From Syntrophus sp. (in: bacteria) (GTDB taxonomy: Bacteria; Desulfobacterota; Syntrophia; Syntrophales; UBA8958): 7,715 nt of DNA. The stretch is from positions 1 through 7,715 of the forward strand of contig DMAT01000083.1 in assembly GCA_003451635.1 (NCBI GenBank), in the 5' to 3' direction. Shown one piece after another: positions 1-6,718 of the stretch. A program made the translations under genes and the position numbers. The notes under the pieces are model-generated. The model saw only the letters and a list, made by a program, of their open reading frames with translations. It was not told the origin of the DNA and ran no database searches. Numbering within the stretch: the first letter of the stretch is position 1; each line of letters opens with the position of its first letter.

Positions 1-732
1 CAGATTCTCTTTTATCCATACCTGGAGTTCGAGGAAGGGTTTCATGCCTGAAGCCTGTACGGACAACGAGGCGCTGAACTGTGCCTGCCCCCCAGGTCTC
101 CTCAGGAATAAGACGAGTTCCTTTGCCACGGCAAGGGCGACGGCATTTCCATGGTCCTCTTCGACGAACCAGAGGGCAAGATCCATCCCTGCCGTAACTC
201 CTGCCGATGTATAGATATGCCCGTCCTGTACCCAGATCGGATTGGGGTCGACGATCACCTGCGGGTACCGCAAGGCAAGTTCGCGAGTCAAGGCCCAGTG
301 CGTCGTAGCTCGCCTGCCGTTCAGAAGGCCGGCTTCCGCCAGCAGAAACGATCCCGTACAGACGGAGCCAAGGCGCCGGACCTGAGAGGCCATTTCGCGA
401 AGCCATTGCAGTACCGAGGCATTACGGGCCGTCAATGGGCCTGTTCCGCCTACCACCAGGAGCGTATCAACGCCTCCGTTGACCTCCCGGTAGTGCCGGT
501 GGGCCGGCAGCGGAAACCCCAATGAACCGGCAATCACACGATTTTGCTCCGAGGTGACAAGTTCGACCTCGTAGCCCGGATAGAGACGATCCTTCATGTT
601 GTTGACTGCCGCAAATACCGACATGGGCCCGATGATATCGAGCTCCATGGCAGGCGGCACGGAAAACAGGACTACCCGCCGTCTGATGTCGCCGTCTTTT
701 TTAATATTCTTTGAGACAGATCGCCTTGTCAA
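1..732 (-). CDS. GlxA family transcriptional regulator, partial (C-terminal HTH off the window)
   Basis: Transcription regulator with an N-terminal DJ-1/PfpI (glutamine amidotransferase-like) domain and, by family architecture, a C-terminal AraC-type helix-turn-helix. Only 244 residues are visible. The frame is open to base 1. Seen: the strand RRVVLFSVPPAMELDIIGP (residues 17-36), the nucleophile-elbow segment SVCTGSFLLAEAGLLNGRR with Cys125, TTHW (143-146), the segment YTSAGVTAGMDLAL (174-187), and the hallmark linker RRPGGQAQFS (211-220). The HTH is just beginning at the edge (KPFLELQVWI). No ATG fits: the first in-frame ATG (Met29) lies inside the first strand motif, and a stop lies upstream at 829-831. 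TTG at 730-732 is preceded by AAGGGG at a 9-base distance, so I chose it. The usual acidic residue of the 'GPLEVF'-like motif is Ser38 here, which suggests ligand sensing rather than enzymatic activity (inference). It is divergent from an isochorismatase-family hydrolase, a common GlxA arrangement, and probably regulates it. Confidence 0.9.
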   Translation of the reverse strand, partial: MTRRSVSKNIKKDGDIRRRVVLFSVPPAMELDIIGPMSVFAAVNNMKDRLYPGYEVELVTSEQNRVIAGSLGFPLPAHRHYREVNGGVDTLLVVGGTGPLTARNASVLQWLREMASQVRRLGSVCTGSFLLAEAGLLNGRRATTHWALTRELALRYPQVIVDPNPIWVQDGHIYTSAGVTAGMDLALWFVEEDHGNAVALAVAKELVLFLRRPGGQAQFSASLSVQASGMKPFLELQVWIKENL

Positions 733-741
733 AGTCGTTTG

Positions 742-747
742 CCCCTT
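742..747 (-). promoter_or_regulatory. Ribosome binding site supporting the TTG start of the GlxA regulator
   Basis: On the minus strand the bases read AAGGGG, 9 bases before TTG at 732-730. No ATG or GTG start lies between the upstream in-frame stop (829-831) and the conserved first strand of the domain, so this site decides the start. The spacing is at the long end of normal. Confidence 0.45.
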
Positions 748-825
748 CTGAAGTGATGCAGCCGGGAAAGAGTAGCGGAAACTGGAAGAGGTTGCAAGAA
801 CGGAATGGCAGAAATCGTGGTATAT

Positions 826-855
826 TTGTCATTTATGACAGAATAGGGGTGTGAT
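826..855 (+). promoter_or_regulatory. Possible sigma70 promoter of the cysteine hydrolase gene
   Basis: The -35 candidate is TTGTCA at 826-831 (5 of 6 consensus bases). After an 18-base spacer comes TGTGAT at 850-855 (4 of 6). Transcription would start near 862 and leave a leader of about 35 bases before the ATG at 897. The -10 is weak, which would suit a promoter needing or answering to a regulator. Assigned by eye only. Confidence 0.35.
827..840. promoter_or_regulatory. Perfect palindrome TGTCATTTATGACA, candidate operator
   Basis: Two 6-base arms, TGTCAT and ATGACA, are exact inverted repeats around a TT centre. The palindrome lies in the 164-base region between the divergent regulator and hydrolase genes and covers five of the six bases of the candidate hydrolase -35 box. 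A protein bound here would interfere with RNA polymerase at the hydrolase promoter. Its location suggests the GlxA-type regulator as the ligand, although AraC-type HTH domains often prefer asymmetric or directly repeated sites, so another dimeric regulator is possible. There is no T-run, so it is not a terminator. Confidence 0.45.
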
Positions 856-896
856 AGAAGGAAGCCGTACGTTAAAAGAAAGGGAGGGGAAAAGAG

Positions 897-1445
897 ATGA
901 AACGAGCATTGTTGGTCATAGACGTGCAGAATGAGTATTTCACAGGCAAACTGCCGGTGACGCATCCGCCGGGAAGCCTCGAAAACATTGTGAGGGCAAT
1001 GGAACAGGGACGAAAAAAAGGGATTCCCGTTATTGTCATCCAGCACATGTCCCCCCAGAAGGAGGCAGCGGTTTTCAGGAAGGGGACCGAGGCATGGAAC
1101 CTTCACCCCAAAATAGCCTCGCAGGCATACGACCACCTGATCGAGAAGAATCTTCCGGGAAGCTTTACCGGCACGGACCTGGAATCATGGCTGAGGGAAA
1201 GGAAGATTGATACGATCGTCATTACCGGTTATATGACCCAGATGTGTTGCGACACGACTGCCCGTCAGGCCGTTCATATGGGGCTGGCCGTCGAGTTTCT
1301 GTCGGATGCCACCGGAACGCTGGCGATTTCGAACAATGCCGGAAGCGTAACGGCCGAGGAGCTGCACCGGGCGATTCTGGTCACTCAGGCCATGAGGTTC
1401 AGCAAGGTCATGACCACCGATCAGTGGATGGAAAGCCTTAAGTAG
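897..1445 (+). CDS. Isochorismatase family cysteine hydrolase
   Basis: Cytosolic hydrolase of the isochorismatase-like (cysteine hydrolase) superfamily, 182 residues, the usual size for a single-domain member. It has no signal peptide. The expected triad is present: Asp9 in LLVIDVQNEYF, Lys84 in LIEKNLPGSF, and nucleophile Cys117 in the segment GYMTQMCCDTTAR (111-123), followed by the typical GLAVEFLSDATGT strand-and-turn. Members of this fold hydrolyse amides, ureides (for example N-carbamoyl compounds) or enol ethers. The sequence does not tell me the substrate, so nicotinamidase, carbamoylase or isochorismatase cannot be chosen. A second cysteine, Cys118, follows the nucleophile directly. 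The start is clear: AGGGAGGGG (881-889) lies 7 bases before ATG. It is divergent from a GlxA-type regulator with a palindrome between them, so inducible control by that regulator is likely. Downstream it converges with the permease gene, with 95 bases between. Confidence 0.92.
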   Translation: MKRALLVIDVQNEYFTGKLPVTHPPGSLENIVRAMEQGRKKGIPVIVIQHMSPQKEAAVFRKGTEAWNLHPKIASQAYDHLIEKNLPGSFTGTDLESWLRERKIDTIVITGYMTQMCCDTTARQAVHMGLAVEFLSDATGTLAISNNAGSVTAEELHRAILVTQAMRFSKVMTTDQWMESLK

Positions 1446-1540
1446 GGTCAGGCCGGCAGAGGTTAATGAGAAAAGGGCGCTCTGTGGTTCGATCCTGCTA
1501 TCTATCGCCGTGCTGCCCTCATGAACTTCTGGGAAATCTC

Positions 1541-3229
1541 TCACCTCCGCAGGCGTTTCTCCCCCATCTTCATGGGCAACGCCACGGCCAGGGCGCATAA
1601 CACGAGAACCAGGCAAAAAGACCCGATGAGCCAGGTCCATTGCAACATATCCAGAGCCCGTCCCCGAATCCCGGCCATGAAGACCGCATAGACCGGCCCT
1701 GCCTCCAGAACGATAACCAGGGCGATGAAGCCCGCGCAGATGGTCATGTAGAGAAGTCCCCCGAAGCTGGTTACGGTCTGGGTGGGGTTTTCCGAAGAAA
1801 AATCAGGATAGGCGGCCCCGAAGCCGATCCCCAAGGCTACGATCCCGGGGACCATAAAAAAAACGGTGATCACGGAAAGGGCCATCATGAAGGGGGTCAC
1901 ATCGAGGAGGATATTGGAGACAACAATCAGGACCTCGCTCAGGATTACCAGGGGAAGATAGTAGATAAAGAACTTTATCCACAGGAAGGTGCGGATGGAC
2001 ACCGGGGAGGAACGGACGATCCAGAAGGACTGTCCCTCCAGGCTTACCGCCGGGAAGACAAAGCGCGCCGCGATAGCCGTCAGGACAAACGTCGCCAGCC
2101 CCATATTCAGGAAAGAAAAGAGATTCTGCAGGTAAACGGTTTTTATCGGCGCCCGGTCGAGGGGGAGGACCGAAAAGTTGTAAAGATAAACCACGATCAG
2201 GGCGAGGAGGAGAAACAACTGGGGCCACTGGGTCTGATCCCGGAAGAAGGTTTTGATCTCCTTGACGGTCAGGGCCTTCACCGGGGCCGGGAGAAACGAC
2301 AGCAGTCCATCCCATCCCTTCCCCGTCGGGGAGGGGGCAAAAATACTGGTCGGCGTGGTCTGGGCCTGGGAATAGCCGCGAAAATACCATCTCTCCGAAA
2401 TCCAGAGATTCACAAAAAGGAGGGCCAGACCACCCGTTATGGACAGGGCAAGGTTAAAGAAGGCTTGAGCTTTCCTTCCGAGGAGGCTCGCCTGAATGCC
2501 GTCATAGATCCAGGTCGTGGGCAGGAGGGGCGAGCCGGTGGTCTCCAGGGATTGGAGGTAAACGGCAACGGAGTTGAAGGCCTCGGGGTTGACAAGCTGT
2601 TCGGGCCGCATCATCCGCACGACGATGACGAGGATCAGAATCAGCAGGACCCCGAAAAATACGGAGATGGTGCGAATCCGGCCGGCCGGCAGGACCGTTG
2701 CCGCCCCCATCACGGCCAGGGTGCTCAGTCCCGAGGCCACGAGACAAAGGGAAAATATGGACAAAAACGACATTCCATAGAAAAATATCCCCGCCTTGAA
2801 GACCATGCCGTAGGAAAGGAAGATGGGCAGGCTGAAGAGGATCACCATCCAGGAGCTGTCCACCAGGCTCTCCAGCCAGCGGGCCAGGAAGATCTTTTCC
2901 GCCGCGACGGGAAGGGAATGGACCAGGGGTAGGTCGCGGCTGATGTATAGCTTTGAGAGCGTCACAATGACGCTGCTGAAGAGGAGGAGGGTAAAGAAGG
3001 TCACCACCACCATGGACATGAGCTTGGCCGCCAGGATATCGCCAAACCCTTCGACTCCCTTGAAGTAGGTCAGGACCCGGTAAAACATCATGTAGATACC
3101 GAGCCAGAAGACGAGGCCGATGATGCTGAAGAAATACAGCCTTGCCCGGCTGTCCCAGGCACCCCGGGAGATCCCGCCGTTTAAAAAAGCCCAGAGCCGG
3201 GGCTTCATCAGGGTAAGGACCGCCTTCAT
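1541..3229 (-). CDS. ABC exporter permease, about 12 transmembrane helices
   Basis: Inner-membrane subunit of an ABC-2-like exporter, 562 residues. It resembles the large two-half putative ABC permeases (Pfam PF16949 type, family assigned from memory of style). Hydrophobic segments lie at roughly 32-54, 68-90, 125-145, 146-170, 186-204, 256-276, 336-352, 368-392, 415-440, 446-470, 488-510 and 530-552. This gives two clusters separated by a hydrophilic cytoplasmic-looking linker (about 283-330). A conserved-looking stretch, LEGQSFWIVRSSPVSIRTF (397-415), precedes helix 9. It has no ATPase motifs and depends on the upstream ATPase. Its ATG (3229-3227) overlaps the ATPase stop by four bases (ATGA), indicating translational coupling and a common complex. 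It is the last gene of the operon and ends in a basic tail (EKRLRR). The cargo is unknown; the transglutaminase-like protein two genes upstream suggests a peptide, lipid or envelope substrate, which is inference. Confidence 0.85.
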   Translation of the reverse strand: MKAVLTLMKPRLWAFLNGGISRGAWDSRARLYFFSIIGLVFWLGIYMMFYRVLTYFKGVEGFGDILAAKLMSMVVVTFFTLLLFSSVIVTLSKLYISRDLPLVHSLPVAAEKIFLARWLESLVDSSWMVILFSLPIFLSYGMVFKAGIFFYGMSFLSIFSLCLVASGLSTLAVMGAATVLPAGRIRTISVFFGVLLILILVIVVRMMRPEQLVNPEAFNSVAVYLQSLETTGSPLLPTTWIYDGIQASLLGRKAQAFFNLALSITGGLALLFVNLWISERWYFRGYSQAQTTPTSIFAPSPTGKGWDGLLSFLPAPVKALTVKEIKTFFRDQTQWPQLFLLLALIVVYLYNFSVLPLDRAPIKTVYLQNLFSFLNMGLATFVLTAIAARFVFPAVSLEGQSFWIVRSSPVSIRTFLWIKFFIYYLPLVILSEVLIVVSNILLDVTPFMMALSVITVFFMVPGIVALGIGFGAAYPDFSSENPTQTVTSFGGLLYMTICAGFIALVIVLEAGPVYAVFMAGIRGRALDMLQWTWLIGSFCLVLVLCALAVALPMKMGEKRLRR

Positions 3230-3960
3230 TCCATGCCCCCTTCAGCGGTCAGCCGTAAAAAAATATCTTCGAGGTCCCCTTCCCGCATTTGGGCGGAGTG
3301 TTTCAGCTCCCCCATGGTTCCCAGGGCAATCAGAGCCCCCTTGTGGATCACGCCGATCCGGTCACAGAGGTCCTCGGCCACAACCAGGGTGTGGGTGGAC
3401 ATGAAGATCGTCGTTCCCTGCGCCGCCAGGGAGCGCAGGATATCCTTCACCATGCGGATGGCCCCGGGATCAAGGCCGACCATGGGTTCATCGACGATGA
3501 TCACCGCCGGATCATGAAGGAGGGCTGCCGCAATGATCAGACGCTGTTTCATGCCGTGGGAGTAGGCCTCAATCAGTTCCTGGCGCCAGTTGAAAAGGGA
3601 AAAGGTATTCAGGAGATCCGCCGCTTTCGAGGCAAACGTCCCTTCCTCAACCCCGAAGAGATCCGCCGAAAAACGCATAAACTCCCATCCCGTCAGTTTT
3701 TCATATAGATACGGCCGGTCCGGGATAAAGCCGATTTTCTTTTTGACCTCTACCGGGTTTTCCGCCAGGGATTGACCGTCGATGATAACCGTCCCTGAGG
3801 AGGGGGCCAGAATCCCGCCCATCATGCGGATGGTGGTGGTTTTTCCCGCCCCGTTGGGGCCGATGAAGCCGAAGATCTCCCCTTTGGCGATGGTAAGGTT
3901 AAGATTGTTTACTGCCAGTGTTTTATCATAGTACTTTGTAAGATCTTTAAGTTCGATCAT
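3226..3960 (-). CDS. ABC transporter ATP-binding protein
   Basis: Cytoplasmic nucleotide-binding subunit of 244 residues, the usual length for an ABC-2 exporter ATPase. Motifs in order: Walker A GPNGAGKTTT (34-43), the Q-loop region giving way to FIPDRPYLYEKLTGWEFM (78-95), an ABC signature of the SHGMKQR form (134-140, in place of LSGGQ), Walker B VIIVDEP (153-159) with catalytic Glu158, D-loop GLDP (162-165), and H-loop STH with His190. The Q-loop glutamine position appears as Asp81 (IPDRPYLYE), as in several drug- and sodium-export type ATPases. It energises the permease encoded directly downstream. Both junctions are four-base ATGA overlaps, upstream with the transglutaminase-like gene and downstream with the permease, so the three proteins should be made in step. 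All ATPase motifs are intact. Confidence 0.95.
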   Translation of the reverse strand: MIELKDLTKYYDKTLAVNNLNLTIAKGEIFGFIGPNGAGKTTTIRMMGGILAPSSGTVIIDGQSLAENPVEVKKKIGFIPDRPYLYEKLTGWEFMRFSADLFGVEEGTFASKAADLLNTFSLFNWRQELIEAYSHGMKQRLIIAAALLHDPAVIIVDEPMVGLDPGAIRMVKDILRSLAAQGTTIFMSTHTLVVAEDLCDRIGVIHKGALIALGTMGELKHSAQMREGDLEDIFLRLTAEGGME

Positions 3961-5444
3961 TGCGAAATCCCTATCACCTGTAGTTTGATCCTTCCCACTA
4001 CCCCCATGAGGTCAAGCTGTGTTTCCACCTCTCCTCTCACAAAACGCAGATGGGTCACGTCGGCGGGAAGCTGATTCATCACGGCGTCGGCCGTAACCCA
4101 CCCTCCCCAATTATCCAGCCAGAAGGCGTTCCAGGCATGGTAGTAAAACCTCCCCCGCTGATAGACCAGACCCGTTTCGATGAGGGTCGGAATACCCGCC
4201 GCGCGGGCCAGAGCGGCCACCAGGACGGCGTGCTCAGTACAGTCGCCGACGCGATTCTTCAATGTTTCAACGGCATTTGAAACAGACAGGACGGGGCGTT
4301 TTTCGATATTTTTGAATACCCAGGCGACAATCTTGCGCGCCTTCTCTTCATTTCCGTCTTCCCTGGAAACGATCAGCTCTGCCTGGGCGCGGATGGCGGG
4401 ATTCGACGTCTGAATAAAAGGCGTCGAAGCAAGGTAGGCCTCACGGTTTTTCAGGGACCCGCTGACCTTCTTATGAACCTCCTTGCTGACGGTCAACAAC
4501 CCCTGGGCATAGGTTTGTCTGCCCCCGCCAAGCATCAGGGCGCCGGCATCGATGTTGGTAAGTTTCACCTTGAGAACCTGCAATCCCGCCGGATCGGGAA
4601 TCCGGACCCGGGCATCGACGGAGGCCAGGTCGGTCAGGTCCGCCGAGCCACTCGCGGCGAGACCCTCAAGGGCATGTTCCCGAGTTGTCTTCTCCAGGGC
4701 CATCCCCAGGATGCCCTCCTCTCGAACCACTTCGCCTTCCTGGTCGAGCCAGGCATATTGACGGGCCCTCATGAAATCGACGGCATACTTTTTCAACGTC
4801 TGGCGGCGGCCCATGATCGTGAGCGTTTCCTCTCCCACTAAAGACAGGTGCACCGGCCGTGAACCCATGGTCATAGGGTCGAATACGGACAAGGTGATCC
4901 CCTGCCCCGGTTTCATATCCCCCTGGAGAGCCCTGGCGAATACACCCTGGGAGAGTTGAACCCGTTCTTTCAGGGGCAGATCATAACGCCTTTCGTCGCC
5001 GGCAACATTCGTAACAACGGACATCCGGGCATTATTGACCTTTCCCCGGGCATGAAAACTAAAAAGGTTGGAGGTCAGATCAAAGTCAAAAGATGCCAGG
5101 GTCATGTCCTTATTCAAGGCGCCCTCGGTCTTCAGAGAAATGCCCTGGACGACGCCCATGGTCTGAATCCGCATAAATACTTCTTCCCTTAATCTAAAGC
5201 CCTGCTCCTGGCGGGAGAAGGTCCGATGGGTGTAGCCGATTTTACGGCCCTGCTGGTAAATATTCATCCACGTGTCTTTGGCTTTGTCTGTGGCCTCCCG
5301 ATGGATGACGGCGGTCTTTTCCAACTGCCTGCTCCCCCCTGCCGGCAGGGTAAAAATATCCATACGGAACGCCAGGAGCACCAGAAACATGGCAATCAGG
5401 ATGCCGCCCATGAGCCGGGACCAGGGAAATATTTTTACCGCCAT
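3957..5444 (-). CDS. Membrane-anchored transglutaminase-like domain protein
   Basis: Protein of 495 residues that I recognise only by its C-terminal transglutaminase-like (papain-fold) domain. Residues 1-8 are basic/polar and 10-26 form one strong hydrophobic helix with no clear cleavage site, so it is probably an N-terminal anchor with the rest in the periplasm. Residues about 55-350 look beta-rich, beginning with a WMNIYQQGRKIGY pattern, and belong to no family I can name. The core domain spans about 350-465, with Cys402 in GDCTEHAVLVAALARAAGIP, His436 in YYHAWNAFW and Asp453 in WVTADAV. This full triad predicts an active cysteine protease or transglutaminase/peptidase. Two ATGs are adjacent (5447 and 5444). 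The Shine-Dalgarno sequence GAGGAGG (5455-5449) is only 1 base from the first and 4 from the second, so I chose the second. It is the first gene of the operon and overlaps the ATPase start by ATGA. A role in processing or cross-linking something handled by the exporter is inferred. Confidence 0.85.
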   Translation of the reverse strand: MAVKIFPWSRLMGGILIAMFLVLLAFRMDIFTLPAGGSRQLEKTAVIHREATDKAKDTWMNIYQQGRKIGYTHRTFSRQEQGFRLREEVFMRIQTMGVVQGISLKTEGALNKDMTLASFDFDLTSNLFSFHARGKVNNARMSVVTNVAGDERRYDLPLKERVQLSQGVFARALQGDMKPGQGITLSVFDPMTMGSRPVHLSLVGEETLTIMGRRQTLKKYAVDFMRARQYAWLDQEGEVVREEGILGMALEKTTREHALEGLAASGSADLTDLASVDARVRIPDPAGLQVLKVKLTNIDAGALMLGGGRQTYAQGLLTVSKEVHKKVSGSLKNREAYLASTPFIQTSNPAIRAQAELIVSREDGNEEKARKIVAWVFKNIEKRPVLSVSNAVETLKNRVGDCTEHAVLVAALARAAGIPTLIETGLVYQRGRFYYHAWNAFWLDNWGGWVTADAVMNQLPADVTHLRFVRGEVETQLDLMGVVGRIKLQVIGISQ

Positions 5445-5448
5445 CATG

Positions 5449-5455
5449 CCTCCTC
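5449..5455 (-). promoter_or_regulatory. Ribosome binding site that separates two adjacent ATG starts
   Basis: The minus strand reads GAGGAGG, then C, then ATGATG. The gap to the first ATG is one base, too short for normal use. The gap to the second is four, which is acceptable. The choice alters the protein by a single methionine. Confidence 0.6.
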
Positions 5456-5463
5456 AGGGGCTG

Positions 5464-5492
5464 AATATAGATGCGTAGTTTCCCGCTGTCAA
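5464..5492 (-). promoter_or_regulatory. Strong sigma70-type promoter of the transglutaminase/ABC operon
   Basis: On the minus strand TTGACA (5492-5487, perfect -35) is followed by a 17-base spacer and TATATT (5469-5464, 5 of 6 for -10). Transcription should start near 5457, only about 10-13 bases before the start codon. The Shine-Dalgarno sequence GAGGAGG would then sit almost at the 5' end of the message. The leader is too short for a riboswitch or attenuator. Confidence 0.7.
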
Positions 5493-5523
5493 TGAAAACC
5501 CCGGCAGAAAGAGAAAAACTTCC

Positions 5524-5552
5524 TTGTCAGGAAAAATAAATTCTGATAGCGT
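5524..5552 (+). promoter_or_regulatory. Possible promoter of kdsD
   Basis: TTGTCA (5524-5529, 5 of 6 for -35), a 17-base A/T-rich spacer, then TAGCGT (5547-5552, 3 of 6) with an upstream TG that would make it an extended -10. It lies back to back with the operon promoter on the other strand, the two -35 boxes being 31 bases apart. The -10 is poor, so confidence is limited. Confidence 0.3.
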
Positions 5553-5586
5553 CGCCATCCCAGTTCACCATGATAAGGGAGTAATG

Positions 5587-6582
5587 ATGGCATTGAAAAA
5601 GGATAGATCCATCCAGCTTGCGAAGGATGTCCTGAAAATCGAAGCGGAGAGCATCTCCGGTCTCATTGGTAAATTAAACGACAATTTCACCAAAGCGGTG
5701 GATACGATCTACAAATCCAATGGCCGGGTCATTGTCACGGGCATCGGGAAATCGGGCCTGATTAGAAAGAAAATTGTCGCCACCCTGACCAGTACGGGAA
5801 CCCAGGCCATCTTTCTTCATCCCGTCGAAGGTATGCACGGAGATCTCGGGATTGTAACGAAAAATGACATCGTCCTGGCAATCTCGAACAGCGGCGAAAC
5901 CAATGAACTCAGTCTCATCGTCAACAGCGTCCGGGAAATCGGGGCAACCCTGATTGCCTTTACCGGCGACAAGAATTCCTCTCTTGCCCGTTCCTGCAAT
6001 CTCGTCATCGATGTCGGCGTGGAAAGGGAGGCCTGCCCTTTCGGCCTGGCCCCAACCTCAAGCTCCACCGCCGCCCTCGCCATGGGCGATGCCCTGGCCG
6101 TAGCCCTGATAGAAAAGCGGAAGTTCAACGAAAAAGACTTCTACAGGTTTCATCCCGGCGGCAACCTCGGAATGCGTCTGCGGGCAAAGGTCAAGGAGGT
6201 AATGATCAGCTACGCACAAACACCAAAGGTTCTTACGGGGGCGACGGCTACCAGGGCTATTGAAGAAATGGATGCCAATAACAAGGGTTTTGTCCTGGTA
6301 ACAGACAGGAAGAAAACCCTCCTGGGGATTTTTACCGATGGCGATCTCCGTCGTCTGGTCAAACGAGGCGTCTCCTTTCACGACAAAACCGTTGATCAGG
6401 TCATGACCCGCAACCCTAAGACAATCGATGAGAACATCTCCCTCGCCCAGACCATCGAGTCGATGCAGCGCGATGAAATCACCACCCTGGTGGTTGCCAA
6501 TGGTGAGAATACCCTGAAGGGTTATATCCATCTTCACGACATCCTGGGCAGAGGGGGCACCCTGAAGATCGCCCTGCCCTGA
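5587..6582 (+). CDS. kdsD: Arabinose-5-phosphate isomerase (KdsD/KpsF family)
   Basis: Cytosolic isomerase converting D-ribulose 5-phosphate to D-arabinose 5-phosphate, the first step to KDO for lipopolysaccharide or capsule. At 331 residues it matches the family (E. coli KdsD is 328). The SIS domain comes first, with VTGIGKSGLIRKK (50-62), HPVEGMHGDLG (78-88) and ISNSGETNEL (99-108). Two CBS domains follow (about 203-258 and 270-325, with GIFTDGDLRR and GYIHLHDILGR). Residues Lys55, Glu107, Glu148 (in VEREACPFG) and His189 (FHPGG) sit at a constant offset of four from the catalytic set I recall for E. coli KdsD (K59, E111, E152, H193), so it should be active. The Shine-Dalgarno sequence AAGGGAG (5575-5581) is 2 bases from ATG 5584 and 5 from ATG 5587; I chose the latter. 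The frame extends upstream to a TTG at 5524, but that segment has no domain. No kdsC, lptA or lptC gene follows within the window. Confidence 0.93.
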   Translation: MALKKDRSIQLAKDVLKIEAESISGLIGKLNDNFTKAVDTIYKSNGRVIVTGIGKSGLIRKKIVATLTSTGTQAIFLHPVEGMHGDLGIVTKNDIVLAISNSGETNELSLIVNSVREIGATLIAFTGDKNSSLARSCNLVIDVGVEREACPFGLAPTSSSTAALAMGDALAVALIEKRKFNEKDFYRFHPGGNLGMRLRAKVKEVMISYAQTPKVLTGATATRAIEEMDANNKGFVLVTDRKKTLLGIFTDGDLRRLVKRGVSFHDKTVDQVMTRNPKTIDENISLAQTIESMQRDEITTLVVANGENTLKGYIHLHDILGRGGTLKIALP

Positions 6583-6600
6583 GAACCAGATAAAGATCGT

Positions 6601-6629
6601 TTGCATTTCAGCGTTATTCCTTGTAATAT
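6601..6629 (+). promoter_or_regulatory. Weak promoter candidate for the Nudix gene
   Basis: TTGCAT (6601-6606), a 17-base spacer and TAATAT (6624-6629) lie in the 136-base gap after kdsD. Both hexamers are imperfect (3 and 4 of 6). If real, it gives a leader of roughly 80 bases containing the small stem-loop at 6667-6680. Otherwise the Nudix gene is read through from kdsD, since I see no terminator between them. Confidence 0.22.
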
Positions 6630-6666
6630 TGGCCATCAATCCTGCTGTTGTCTGTTATGTCCGGGA

Positions 6667-6680
6667 TGCTCTACGGAGCA
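6667..6680 (+). other. Small stem-loop in the leader of the Nudix gene
   Basis: TGCTC-TACG-GAGCA folds into a perfect five-pair stem with a four-base loop, 38 bases before the start codon. No T-run follows, so it is not a standard terminator. It may be an mRNA structure or chance. Confidence 0.25.
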
Positions 6681-6718
6681 GATCGAAATTACTGTTTATT
6701 TAAACCAAAGGAGGAACG

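Noticed and set aside
151..525. Plus-strand open frame of 124 codons at the left edge
   Set aside because: It lies opposite the continuous GlxA-type reading frame, which has family motifs throughout. The plus frame has none.
729..1136. Minus-strand frame of 135 codons across the divergent region
   Set aside because: It overlaps the start of the hydrolase gene and the promoter region, and shows no family pattern.
1486..1495. GGTTCGATCC, resembling a tRNA T-loop, between the convergent genes
   Set aside because: The flanking bases do not pair into a T-stem (TGTGG against CTGCT), and there is no acceptor stem, anticodon arm or CCA.
1475..1520. AGGGC…GCCCT inverted repeat between the hydrolase and permease genes, as a terminator
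   Set aside because: The arms are only five bases and 36 bases apart, with no strong inner stem and no T-run on either strand. I see no convincing terminator in 1446-1540.
1803..2390. Open frame of 195 codons on the minus strand inside the permease gene
   Set aside because: It is a Pro/Gly/Arg-rich frame-shifted shadow of the permease gene, without a start signal or recognisable domain.
1640..2932. Open frame of 430 codons on the plus strand opposite the permease gene
   Set aside because: Its composition is extremely rich in Gly, Asp, Glu, Gln, His and Arg with no domain, as expected from the complement of a hydrophobic-protein gene. It has no ribosome binding site, while the minus-strand frame has clear helices and operon overlaps.
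5524..5586. N-terminal extension of kdsD to a TTG at 5524
   Set aside because: The TTG is part of a -35-like TTGTCA, has no ribosome binding site and adds residues outside the SIS domain. ATG 5587 has AAGGGAG at good spacing and gives the usual family length.
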